From positions 1 to 25,010 of IMG/VR virus record IMGVR_UViG_3300006790_000106: a stretch of 25,010 nt of DNA; one strand, given 5' to 3'. The position numbers and the translations under genes were made by a program. The number at the start of each line of letters is the position of its first letter. The first letter of the stretch is position 1. Positions 1-4,836 of this stretch are shown here, piece by piece. Below the pieces are notes generated by a model. That model had not been told where the DNA came from. It was given only the letters and a program-made list of their open reading frames with translations, and ran no database searches. This stretch comes from a virus.

Positions 1-282
1 AGCTAGATTTGAACTAGCATCTGTATTAAGGGTTTAAATTACATTTGACAATCTTATCGACTTACTGTACAGGTAATTCTTACAAAAGCAATCTAATTCA
101 CTAACTTAAAATCTCTATCAGTTCGACTGTGTACATCAGTAGGCGACTTTCAAGCAACATGTTTTAACATTTAAACTACAGATGGTTTTTGAATCTTCCA
201 GTATTACATTGTCTTTTTAGACCTGGAGATGTTGTTTATTTCTTATATCTTTTATATAGGTAATTACTTAAGTTACATAAAA
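1..282. other. Non-coding stretch, function unknown
   Basis: I find no convincing reading frame here on either strand; the longest candidates are 11-49 codons and lack a recognisable leader. There are several short inverted repeats. One is at about 191-230, where ATCT-CCAG type arms enclose an inner GTCT/AGAC hairpin. Another is a perfect five-base-pair stem with a seven-base loop at 2-18. The stretch lies downstream, in the minus sense, of the terminator at 283-315. It could hold small RNAs or degenerate tRNA-like sequence, but I cannot identify any. Confidence 0.4.
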
Positions 283-315
283 ATAAAAGCTCCAACAGTC
301 CGCCAGAGCTTTTAT
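283..315 (-). terminator. Intrinsic terminator, probably bidirectional
   Basis: A perfect ten-base-pair stem (283-292 with 306-315, core AAAAGCTC/GAGCTTTT) encloses a 13-base loop. Read on the minus strand it is followed by a T-rich run (TTTTATTTTTAT), which fits termination of the leftward transcripts. The plus-strand side has only TTTTATA. The loop contains the CAACAGTCCG segment (293-302) that is exactly complementary to 474-483. Confidence 0.75.
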
Positions 316-483
316 ACCTACAACTACTCTTCAACGTGTTACATCTACCTATCGTTGGTCGAGCCTAAGATATGATGTGTTATAGGATTAGTATTTTATT
401 CGGTTGTTAAAAAGGGAAATTTCATCCCTCTACAACTGCATGCATTTCTCACCGTACTGTAGTTGTTATCCTACGGACTGTTG
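293..483 (-). ncRNA. Candidate structured non-coding RNA
   Basis: No reading frame of useful size exists here, but complementary segments are dense. The ten bases at 474-483 pair exactly with 293-302, which form the loop of the terminator at 283-315, giving a pseudoknot-like closure. Inside are a nine-pair stem with one wobble (432-440 with 458-466), a five-pair stem with a seven-base loop (413-417 with 425-429), a TAGGAT/ATCCTA pairing (383-388 with 468-473) and a CAACG/CGTTG hairpin near 333-356. It lies directly after the 26-residue minus-strand gene and ends in the terminator, so it could be a 3' UTR-derived RNA or an independent small RNA. No known RNA family is recognised. Confidence 0.4.
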
Positions 484-492
484 ATAATAAAT

Positions 493-573
493 TTAGATGC
501 TTGTTATAATTGCAATGAACAGAGCTATACCATATCCTATGATATATGCTCTTGTTTTATAGTCTTTTTTCAT
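493..573 (-). CDS. 26-residue membrane microprotein
   Basis: A short minus-strand frame encoding MKKDYKTRAY followed by a hydrophobic segment (about residues 10-26, rich in I, A, G and L) and then a stop. The charged N-terminus (K, K, D, K, R) followed by one membrane-spanning stretch is typical of small phage membrane peptides. Its start lies in a 21-base sequence that is repeated exactly at the start of the next gene upstream (585-701), which supports translation of both. It is 11 bases downstream of that gene's stop codon, so the two are probably co-transcribed. Function is unknown; interference with a host membrane protein is only a guess. Confidence 0.5.
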   Translation of the reverse strand: MKKDYKTRAYIIGYGIALFIAIITSI

Positions 574-587
574 AATTGATAAGTTTA
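567..587 (-). repeat. Translation-start repeat, copy 1
   Basis: This 21-base sequence is identical to 695-715. On the minus strand it reads as a leader TATCAATT directly before ATG and the first AAA codon of the 26-residue gene. Part of it also encodes the end of the 38-residue gene, since that gene's stop codon is at 585-587. Confidence 0.75.
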
Positions 588-701
588 ATTTAATACATAA
601 GATACATCCTTTGTGAATGGTTTATTAATACCATATCTAATTACACAATAATGTTCCCATAAAATAGTTGTTTTTAATATGTCAGATGATATTGTTTTCA
701 T
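585..701 (-). CDS. 38-residue hypothetical microprotein
   Basis: A minus-strand frame starting MKTISSDILK and ending near DVSYVLN, with no membrane segment and a mixed charge. I do not recognise it. The main support is positional: the 21 bases around its start are repeated exactly at the start of the 26-residue gene, and the two genes sit head to tail with 11 bases between them. Its leader is preceded by a long imperfect hairpin at 726-795. It may be an early host-interaction peptide, but nothing in the sequence proves this. Confidence 0.45.
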   Translation of the reverse strand: MKTISSDILKTTILWEHYCVIRYGINKPFTKDVSYVLN

Positions 702-715
702 AATTGATAAGTTTA
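695..715 (-). repeat. Translation-start repeat, copy 2
   Basis: Second exact copy of the 21-base sequence at 567-587, here around the start of the 38-residue gene. Shorter versions of the same leader (ATCAAT just before ATG) occur at the minus-strand genes starting at 1088 and 1493. Confidence 0.75.
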
Positions 716-725
716 TAGTTAAATA

Positions 726-795
726 AGTTACTCACAAGATAGGAATTAACTGAGGATTACTCTAATTACCCTTACCTACTTGGTCTTGTAACTTA
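726..795 (-). promoter_or_regulatory. Long imperfect hairpin in leader of small gene
   Basis: Nested complementary segments fold as AAGTT, a four-base bulge, ACAAGA, TAGG, AATTA on one side and TAATT, CCTA, TCTTGT, AACTT on the other, around a short loop near 750-763. There is no T-run on either side, so it is not a standard terminator. It lies directly 5' of the 38-residue minus-strand gene and could be a processing site, a stabilising leader or a protein-binding site. Confidence 0.4.
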
Positions 796-816
796 TAAAT
801 GTTTTAGCTATTAATA

Positions 817-915
817 TTAGTAGCTGTAGTTTTTTAGTGATTGGTTGATTGGGTGAGATATTGATGGAGAGAGATAATTCGTCATACTCTCATAACCCCA
901 CAACTCACTACTCAT
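817..915 (-). CDS. Possible 32-residue microprotein
   Basis: A minus-strand frame beginning MSSELWGYES, with an alternative internal start at 885 that would give 22 residues. It lacks the ATCAAT leader seen at its neighbours, has no recognisable motif, and follows a terminator at 931-974. It is listed because it fills the gap between two better-supported small genes; it may be chance. Confidence 0.2.
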   Translation of the reverse strand: MSSELWGYESMTNYLSPSISHPINQSLKNYSY

Positions 916-930
916 AAGGGTTTCAGAGAT

Positions 931-974
931 AAAAAACAAGAGACAACCGCCTTGGGATAGTTAGTCATCTCTTG
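931..974 (-). terminator. Intrinsic terminator
   Basis: CAAGAGA (937-943) pairs with TCTCTTG (968-974), and on the minus strand the stem is followed directly by six T residues (931-936 as A on the plus strand). The loop is long (24 bases) and contains further short pairings. It would end the transcript of the 27-residue gene at 1005-1088. Confidence 0.65.
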
Positions 975-1004
975 CCAATGTTCAAATAAATGAACCATTC
1001 AAGT

Positions 1005-1088
1005 TTATTTATCACACTCTTTAACTCTTGGGTTAAAAGGTGTAACCAATCCAGTTCTAGGATCTACGTATAAAACTCTTTTCTTCAT
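1005..1088 (-). CDS. 27-residue hypothetical microprotein
   Basis: A minus-strand frame encoding MKKRVLYVDPRTGLVTPFNP followed by RVKECDK and a stop. It is basic at the N-terminus and has a DPRTG turn. The leader reads ATATATCAATC just before ATG, matching the repeated leader of the two microgenes at 493-701. It sits between two intrinsic terminators (1126-1160 upstream, 931-974 downstream), so it forms its own small unit or depends on readthrough from the 106-residue gene. Function is unknown. Confidence 0.5.
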   Translation of the reverse strand: MKKRVLYVDPRTGLVTPFNPRVKECDK

Positions 1089-1125
1089 GATTGATATATG
1101 TTAGATTAATATTAAATGATTAGGT

Positions 1126-1160
1126 AAAAAAAAAGAGCAGTAGCCGTAGCTACCACTCTT
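1126..1160 (-). terminator. Strong intrinsic terminator with UACG loop
   Basis: An eleven-base stem (1134-1144 with 1149-1159, two of them wobble pairs) closes a four-base loop that reads C-UACG-G on the minus strand, the very stable UNCG tetraloop class. It is followed by nine T residues. It lies 13 bases past the stop codon of the 106-residue gene and clearly ends that transcript. Confidence 0.9.
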
Positions 1161-1172
1161 GTGTGTTCTGTC

Positions 1173-1493
1173 TTAGAACAATGAAGTATAACCGTTGTCT
1201 TCACCCTGAAGTGAGATCTTAGTTCTCTTTTCACCGTCTTCGTACTCAAGATCAATGATCTTAAGCTCTGCAGCTTGTTCAGCTGTGATGGCATCACCAA
1301 CCTCAAACCCTTCACTCGCATTTTGTGAGAAACACAACATCTCTGCGTCTTTCTTACCTGGAGTGAACAAGTGTACAAATAGCACACCGTTTTCAGTCTC
1401 ACGAACTGGAGTTAATACTGGTTTACCTTGCGCTTTCGCGTAATCGATTACGCTACCATGATCGGCAACGATTTGAGCTTTTCTGTCTGACAT
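1173..1493 (-). CDS. 106-residue highly expressed protein, unknown role
   Basis: I do not recognise a family. The protein is small, acidic overall and soluble, with no signal or membrane segment. It starts MSDRKAQIVADHGSVIDYAK and ends GEDNGYTSLF. Its codons clearly favour C-ending forms (ATC, AAC, TTC, GAC, TAC), unlike the A/T-ending codons of most genes here, a pattern otherwise visible in the major capsid gene. With the strong terminator downstream this suggests very high expression. The start is fixed by an ATCAATCATT leader like those of the neighbouring minus-strand genes. A terminator-like hairpin lies in its leader at 1525-1546. It is the first gene of the leftward block and could be an abundant early or DNA-associated protein, but that is inference. 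Confidence 0.8.
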   Translation of the reverse strand: MSDRKAQIVADHGSVIDYAKAQGKPVLTPVRETENGVLFVHLFTPGKKDAEMLCFSQNASEGFEVGDAITAEQAAELKIIDLEYEDGEKRTKISLQGEDNGYTSLF

Positions 1494-1515
1494 AATGATT
1501 GATTTAACAGATTAG

Positions 1516-1546
1516 TAAATAAAAGCACTGGGGTACTTCCCCATGC
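1516..1546 (-). promoter_or_regulatory. Terminator-like attenuator hairpin in gene leader
   Basis: GCA-bulge-TGGGG (1525-1533) pairs with CCCCATGC (1539-1546) around a TACTT loop. On the minus strand the stem is followed by TTTTATTTA, so it looks like an intrinsic terminator lying just before the 106-residue gene. The minus strand also has an ATG inside the stem that opens a ten-codon frame (1512-1544). This fits attenuation, or the end of a short upstream transcript. Confidence 0.45.
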
Positions 1547-1683
1547 CAAAACTTAGAGGGGGTTGTTAGTTAGGTGATACTCACTTTCGACTACCCAAAA
1601 TTTTTTTTATAATAATTTTTTTTTAATTTTCTTTACTGTATGAGTTAATGTACTAGCTACTGTAGGAGCTTTTAGATTATTGC

Positions 1684-1695
1684 GTATCGCGATAC
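1684..1695. promoter_or_regulatory. Perfect 12-base palindrome, candidate operator
   Basis: GTATCGCGATAC is self-complementary over all 12 bases and GC-rich at its centre, in an otherwise AT-rich intergenic region. It lies between the divergent transcription units, where an operator would be expected. No protein partner is identified; the winged-helix protein at 2584-2946 is one candidate. Confidence 0.4.
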
Positions 1696-1710
1696 ACGAT
1701 ATTAAATAAA

Positions 1711-1774
1711 AAACACTCCCCCCTACTGATATGAGAAAAGAGTGTAACAAGTGGAAACAGTGGGGGGAGTTTTG
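1711..1774. terminator. GC-rich bidirectional terminator or attenuator
   Basis: ACTCCCCCC (1715-1723) pairs with GGGGGGAGT (1762-1770), extended by ACTG (1725-1728) with CAGT (1758-1761) after a one-base bulge; flanking A and T runs extend the stem. On the minus strand it is followed by TTTTTTATTT, on the plus strand by a short TTTG. An alternative stem, ACACTC (1713-1718) with GAGTGT (1740-1745), uses the same left arm, so the two folds exclude each other as in attenuators. A 14-codon frame containing two Trp codons (1731-1775) overlaps it. Confidence 0.6.
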
Positions 1775-1820
1775 ACTAAGAACTAGTCTATGAATCTCCG
1801 TAAGGGTTTTTCTTTAGGTT

Positions 1821-1848
1821 AAACTTGATAAACAGAAAAAGTTTTTTT
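1821..1848 (+). terminator. Weak AT-rich terminator-like hairpin
   Basis: AAACTT (1821-1826) pairs with AAGTTT (1839-1844), followed by further T residues. The stem has only six mostly A-T pairs, so it is weak. It follows the GC-rich hairpin and could end any rightward leader transcript. Confidence 0.3.
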
Positions 1849-1947
1849 ATAAATAATCCAAAAAGAAAAATGTGTTGACCAGTGTCTGTCTGTAAGAGAC
1901 TAGTCTTTGGCACAAAGCTAGTGGTTTATTACGAGATATGCAAGCAT

Positions 1948-1978
1948 TTTGTTAAATAAATTTTTATCTGTACTTTTG
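1948..1978 (+). promoter_or_regulatory. Bacteroidota-type promoter
   Basis: TTTG at 1948-1951, exactly 19 bases, then TACTTTTG at 1971-1978. This matches the -33/-7 consensus TTTG-N19-TAnnTTTG used by the primary sigma factor of Bacteroidota. Transcription would begin near 1984, giving a leader of about 40 bases before the gene at 2022. Confidence 0.85.
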
Positions 1979-2021
1979 TAGCAGTTTAAACTAATATTAA
2001 TTAAATAAAACAAATAACGTT

Positions 2022-2525
2022 ATGAGTTTTACAAAAAAGGTAGTTAAAGAAACTACTACACCAGCTCAAGTAGAGCAGATTATTGTTACCGAAAGAGGTA
2101 CTGATGAGTTAAAGAGGATTAATAAGGCAGATATTGTTGCTAATGTTAGTGCTAATATACCGGGTGCTAAATATTGGATAGGTATAGTTACTCAATCTAG
2201 TACCAACCCCCCTACAGCTACTGTTTATAAAAATGAGTTAGGTGGAGATATAGTGTGGACATATGATGCTGTAGGTAGATACACTGGTACATTAACAGGT
2301 GCATTTCCAGTAGGTACTACTGCATTATCTGTATCTAGAACAGGTGATGATGGTAACTTTACTGGTAGTTCTACATTATTGGCTTCTGGATTTAATGATG
2401 CTGATTCATTTTATATTAACTCCGGAAGAATTGCTCCAGCTACAGGGGTGATTACTTTAACTAATGGGTATTTATATAATACACTTATTACTATTGTAGC
2501 TCTTGATGAGGCTACTTCTTTATAA
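2022..2525 (+). CDS. Putative virion protein, beta-rich
   Basis: A 167-residue protein rich in T, S, G, A and V. A short charged N-terminus (MSFTKKVVKETTTP) is followed by a region with many alternating hydrophobic residues, which suggests a beta-sandwich. The YWIGIVTQ and DDGNFTGSSTLL parts resemble domains I associate with fibre or decoration proteins of flavobacterial phages, from memory only. It has its own consensus promoter and an A-rich leader (AAATAAAACAAATAACGTT) with no Shine-Dalgarno. A second promoter directly follows it, so it is expressed as a single gene or as the first of the rightward operon. Its exact place in the virion is unknown. Confidence 0.7.
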   Translation: MSFTKKVVKETTTPAQVEQIIVTERGTDELKRINKADIVANVSANIPGAKYWIGIVTQSSTNPPTATVYKNELGGDIVWTYDAVGRYTGTLTGAFPVGTTALSVSRTGDDGNFTGSSTLLASGFNDADSFYINSGRIAPATGVITLTNGYLYNTLITIVALDEATSL

Positions 2526-2534
2526 TAAAATTTA

Positions 2535-2565
2535 TTTGTAGTTATAATTATTTTTATTATATTTG
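2535..2565 (+). promoter_or_regulatory. Bacteroidota-type promoter
   Basis: TTTG at 2535-2538, exactly 19 bases, then TATATTTG at 2558-2565. This is a second full match to TTTG-N19-TAnnTTTG. Transcription would start about 6-8 bases later, leaving a leader of only 10-13 bases before the ATG at 2584. Confidence 0.85.
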
Positions 2566-2583
2566 CGTCTAAATAAGTAGAAG

Positions 2584-2946
2584 ATGCAAAAAGGAGCTAG
2601 ATTAGGATTCAATTCTAAACAGGCACTGTTTAAAGGGTATGTTGAGTTAATGCAGAAATTGCTTAAGCTTACTAAAAGTGAGGCATCTGTATTTGCTCAA
2701 CTTCTTTTTTTAAATAATGAGAAGAAAGATATTCCAGAAACAGATAGATTTAATATTATATTTAGTACTTCTTCTAGGAAAGATATATCTAAAGAGTTAG
2801 GTATGTCGGATCAGGTATTACAAAATTGTTTTACTAAACTTAGAAAGAAGAAACTAATTGTGAATAATAGTATACCTAAAAATAGACAGGTGTTTATAGA
2901 GAATGAATTATTAGTTGTTTTAAAATTAGAATTAAAAGATGTATAA
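2584..2946 (+). CDS. Winged-helix DNA-binding protein
   Basis: A 120-residue basic protein. Residues about 25-45 form a helix (KSEASVFAQLLFL). They are followed by a helix-turn-helix (about residues 66-90: SRKDISKELGMSDQVLQN, then a recognition-type helix CFTKLRKKKL) and a wing-like strand pair ending in an acidic helix. This is the pattern of winged-helix replication initiators and phage regulators. It is the first gene after its own promoter, at the head of the gene row leading to the terminase. It could be a transcription regulator, possibly acting on the palindromic sites in 1494-2021, or a small-terminase-like DNA binder. The fold is fairly clear; the role is not. Confidence 0.65.
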   Translation: MQKGARLGFNSKQALFKGYVELMQKLLKLTKSEASVFAQLLFLNNEKKDIPETDRFNIIFSTSSRKDISKELGMSDQVLQNCFTKLRKKKLIVNNSIPKNRQVFIENELLVVLKLELKDV

Positions 2947-3244
2947 AGTTGTAAATGAAGATTGGATAATGTTTGAAAGAATCTTTAAACTACTAGATAG
3001 TGATGTAGATTTCTCTGAAACATATGCTATGAATAAGGCTATGGATGAATCACCTATAGTACTTACTAGAAAGTGGGTTAGAAGATCAGATATCGTTTCA
3101 TTAGAAGATTCAACGGATACTAGTAAGGAAACATTAGAGAATGATAATGTATTTTTATTAAGTACTATGTTTGAATCTGACTTACCAGTAGTATTATCAA
3201 TAGAAGAAGTTCAAGAAGTATTAGGATTAATTAAATCTAAGTAA
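2939..3244 (+). CDS. 101-residue hypothetical protein
   Basis: I do not recognise this acidic protein (MYKVVNEDWIMFERIFKLLD...). It appears alpha-helical with a strand-rich middle and ends with a predicted helix, SIEEVQEVLGLIKSK. Its start overlaps the end of the winged-helix gene by eight bases, so translation is probably coupled. An in-frame ATG at 2969 is an alternative start giving a 91-residue protein without overlap. It is one member of the compact row of small genes between the promoter at 2535 and the terminase. Confidence 0.65.
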   Translation: MYKVVNEDWIMFERIFKLLDSDVDFSETYAMNKAMDESPIVLTRKWVRRSDIVSLEDSTDTSKETLENDNVFLLSTMFESDLPVVLSIEEVQEVLGLIKSK

Positions 3245-3245
3245 T

Positions 3246-3422
3246 ATGCCTGCAATGGCCATAGAGAAGAGTTATGATATTGATGAATTAATACAGAAGC
3301 TTTTCTGGTTAGAAGAAGTCTCTGATACTATGAAAGAGAATGACCAGGGTTGGTTAATTTGGGATATTAGTTTTGATGGAGATTTATTTACATTAACTGT
3401 TAGTCACGTTTTAGAAAGATAA
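3246..3422 (+). CDS. 58-residue hypothetical protein
   Basis: A short frame starting one base after the preceding stop codon (TAA T ATG) and ending in TAATG, where its stop overlaps the next start by one base. This perfect fit in the operon is the main evidence that it is real. The protein is acidic and aromatic-rich, with a helix (DIDELIQKLFWLEEVSD) followed by strands (GWLIWDISFDGDLFTLTV). No family is recognised. A second ATG three codons in is also possible as the start. Confidence 0.6.
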   Translation: MPAMAIEKSYDIDELIQKLFWLEEVSDTMKENDQGWLIWDISFDGDLFTLTVSHVLER

Positions 3423-3664
3423 TGCATTTTAAATTAAAGGAAATAATATTAGAAGTAGCTAAAGAAAACAATATTAGTTTTGAACAAGCTAAACAGATAT
3501 TTGATTCTGAGTTTTTATGTACTAAAGAAATAATGAAAGAAGGTGAACATAACAAACCAGAAACTTTCAAGAATATTAATATAATTAATTTAGGTAAGAT
3601 CTACTGTAAAACTAAGATAGTAGAGAATATGAGAGATAATCAAAAAAAGAAAAAAGATGATTAA
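3422..3664 (+). CDS. HU/IHF-like DNA-binding protein, short form
   Basis: An 80-residue basic protein that follows the N-terminal half of the HU/IHF fold: helix 1 (LKEIILEVAKENN), helix 2 (SFEQAKQIFDSEFLCTKEIM), then strands with the family-like NINIINLGKIY segment. The DNA-embracing beta-arm region of normal ~90-residue HU is missing and replaced by a short Lys-rich tail (QKKKKDD). IHF-like proteins are known near structural genes of crAss-like phages. It overlaps neighbours on both sides (one base before, eight bases after). A role in DNA compaction or packaging is plausible. The assignment rests on pattern, not alignment. Confidence 0.55.
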   Translation: MHFKLKEIILEVAKENNISFEQAKQIFDSEFLCTKEIMKEGEHNKPETFKNINIINLGKIYCKTKIVENMRDNQKKKKDD

Positions 3665-3914
3665 ATTTTTTAAAAACAGAAGACGTAAAGAAATTGAAGA
3701 AGTTCTTTATGATGTACTACAAGAGAGTACTAGAAGAAAAAAAGAAAAGGTTAAAGAACAACATCAAGGTAAATCCGTATATAAAATTAATATGGAGGAA
3801 GTTAATACTAAGTATGATATTATTAATGTTTTGAATTTATTTAATAATAGATTTACTTTTATATTAACAGATGAAGAAGCTGAAAAATTTAAACATTATT
3901 TAAAGAAGCAGTAA
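3657..3914 (+). CDS. 85-residue basic hypothetical protein
   Basis: The protein has a strongly basic N-terminus (MIKFFKNRRRKEIEEVL, and later RRKKEKVKEQ) with high helix propensity. Its C-terminal half ends FTFILTDEEAEKFKHYLKKQ. That tail resembles the [LM]-[ST]-x-x-E-x-x-x-F motif in the three small paralogues at 4314-5117. It overlaps the HU-like gene by eight bases and the next gene by one (TAATG). No known family is recognised; nucleic-acid binding is suggested only by the charge. Confidence 0.65.
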   Translation: MIKFFKNRRRKEIEEVLYDVLQESTRRKKEKVKEQHQGKSVYKINMEEVNTKYDIINVLNLFNNRFTFILTDEEAEKFKHYLKKQ

Positions 3915-4342
3915 TGGCAGAAAAAGACGAAGAAGTGTATACACATGCTAATGGCTTTAATTATAATGTTATTGAGCATGATGATTTAGAATTTAGATTA
4001 TTTCACTCTATAGACAATGCTAGATTAGAGGGTGAGGAATTTGCTGAATATAAGATAAGACAAAAATATGTTAAGAAATTCCTTAAAGAATCTAAAAAAG
4101 GTACGACTATATGGTATTCTAAGAATACAGCAACTATTACAGATTATAAGATTGCTGACTATCTTGTAGGATTAACTGCTACAACAGAAGATACTAATGA
4201 GGATAGTTTGAAGAAAGCTGTATATAATCTTAGAAATGCTGAAGAGTTAGCACTTAAAACTAATTTAGGTACTTATAATAAAAAGAAGGTTGAAGAAATA
4301 GTTAAGAAGCAAAATGAAGATAAAGAAAACAAAGATAAATAG
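3914..4342 (+). CDS. 142-residue conserved-type hypothetical protein
   Basis: A charged, mostly helical protein. The central region (EFAEYKIRQKYVKKFLKESK followed by GTTIWYSKN) looks like a conserved core, and the C-terminus is a long Lys/Glu-rich helix ending KEVEEIV-type repeats and EDKENKDK. I associate the core with proteins upstream of the terminase in crAss-like phages, but cannot confirm that here. It overlaps the previous gene by one base and the next by 29 bases, the longest overlap of this row, so its last ten codons are read in two frames. Confidence 0.6.
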   Translation: MAEKDEEVYTHANGFNYNVIEHDDLEFRLFHSIDNARLEGEEFAEYKIRQKYVKKFLKESKKGTTIWYSKNTATITDYKIADYLVGLTATTEDTNEDSLKKAVYNLRNAEELALKTNLGTYNKKKVEEIVKKQNEDKENKDK

Positions 4343-4595
4343 AGGTTATACAGATTTAGAAACTTTACAAGATGAAATCTTTAGGCTCCAGGCGGAAGAT
4401 TATAGAGATGTTACAGATATAGAGCTTGAGGTGGAGTTGTCTAAGGATGAGTACGCTAAATTCAGTAAAGACTTGGCTGCTTTTGTTGATGTATTTCAAA
4501 AATTACCAGAACAAGTTATTGATAATCCTCCAGCAGTAAGAGAGTTTAACTTTACTGGTACAAAAGTAAAAGTAAGAGTAGATGAAGATAGGTAA
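4314..4595 (+). CDS. Small paralogue 1, hypothetical
   Basis: A 93-residue acidic protein with a basic first ten residues. After a helix (LETLQDEIFRLQAEDY) it has strand ELEVELS, then the motif SKDEYAKFSKDLAAF, and near the end strands FNFTGTKVKVRVDE. The gene at 4833-5117 has the same order: LTLKMT, TQAEYDSFSDDLDF, WVFTGRLEFKIKI. The two are therefore paralogues that diverged after tandem duplication. The only ATG available places the start inside the previous gene. Function is unknown. Confidence 0.65.
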   Translation: MKIKKTKINRGYTDLETLQDEIFRLQAEDYRDVTDIELEVELSKDEYAKFSKDLAAFVDVFQKLPEQVIDNPPAVREFNFTGTKVKVRVDEDR

Positions 4596-4836
4596 TAAAC
4601 TAACTCAAGAAGAGTTTAACGATTTTAAGAAGGACTATAAGAAGTATACTTTTGGTGCTGACTATTACGTCTTTAATGATGATCTTAGATTTGAAAGAAA
4701 AGTAGATAGTGATATTCTTTATTGGGAACTTGTATCTACACATGAATCTAGAGTTAAAGATAGAGAAACAGGTCACCCTAATATACACAGACCTGAACAA
4801 AGAAAGTTTAAACGTTATTACGAAGGTAAGTCATGA
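4582..4836 (+). CDS. Small paralogue 2, hypothetical
   Basis: An 84-residue protein beginning MKIGNKLTQEEFNDFKKDYK. The LTQEEFNDF motif matches the SKDEYAKF and TQAEYDSF motifs of its two neighbours, suggesting a third, more diverged member of the same set. The C-terminal half is basic, with many His, Arg and Lys residues (GHPNIHRPEQRKFKRYY). It overlaps the previous gene by 14 bases and the next by four (ATGA). A minus-strand frame in the same place is a shadow. No function is known. Confidence 0.6.
   Translation: MKIGNKLTQEEFNDFKKDYKKYTFGADYYVFNDDLRFERKVDSDILYWELVSTHESRVKDRETGHPNIHRPEQRKFKRYYEGKS

Larger units (their letters stand above)
1494..2021. other. Divergent intergenic regulatory region
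   Basis: About 530 bases separate the leftward 106-residue gene from the rightward operon. It contains, in order: a hairpin in the minus-strand leader (1525-1546), an uninterrupted A/T tract (1597-1630), a perfect 12-base palindrome (1684-1695), a long GC-rich hairpin (1711-1774), two tiny plus-strand frames of 14 and 10 codons (1731-1775 and 1790-1822), a weak AT-rich hairpin with a T-run (1821-1848), a ten-base palindrome AGACTAGTCT near 1896, and the promoter of the rightward operon (1948-1978). No real gene is seen. The AT tract plus palindromes could also belong to a replication origin. Confidence 0.6.

Noticed and set aside
1-80. Possible tRNA on the minus strand: a perfect T-arm-like stem-loop (GCTAG, TTCAAAT, CTAGC) at 2-18
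   Set aside because: Upstream bases do not form an anticodon arm with any register I tried, and no D-loop with GG is present. The acceptor end would lie outside the window. Possibly a tRNA remnant or chance.
120-200. A second tRNA-like segment on the minus strand with a GTTT/AAAC D-stem and a CTTGAAA loop
   Set aside because: The anticodon stem does not pair, the D-loop lacks GG, and no acceptor stem closes the structure.
229-378. Plus-strand frame of 49 codons in the left non-coding region
   Set aside because: It runs across the terminator hairpin at 283-315, has no leader, and runs against the direction of the surrounding genes.
567-715. The two 21-base repeats as a CRISPR or attachment-site pair
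   Set aside because: Only two copies, each placed exactly over a start codon, with a coding spacer; better explained as a translation signal.
1780-1910. The two ACTAGTCT motifs near 1783 and 1898 as paired operators
   Set aside because: Only the second is part of a full palindrome (AGACTAGTCT); an eight-base match twice in AT-rich sequence is weak evidence.
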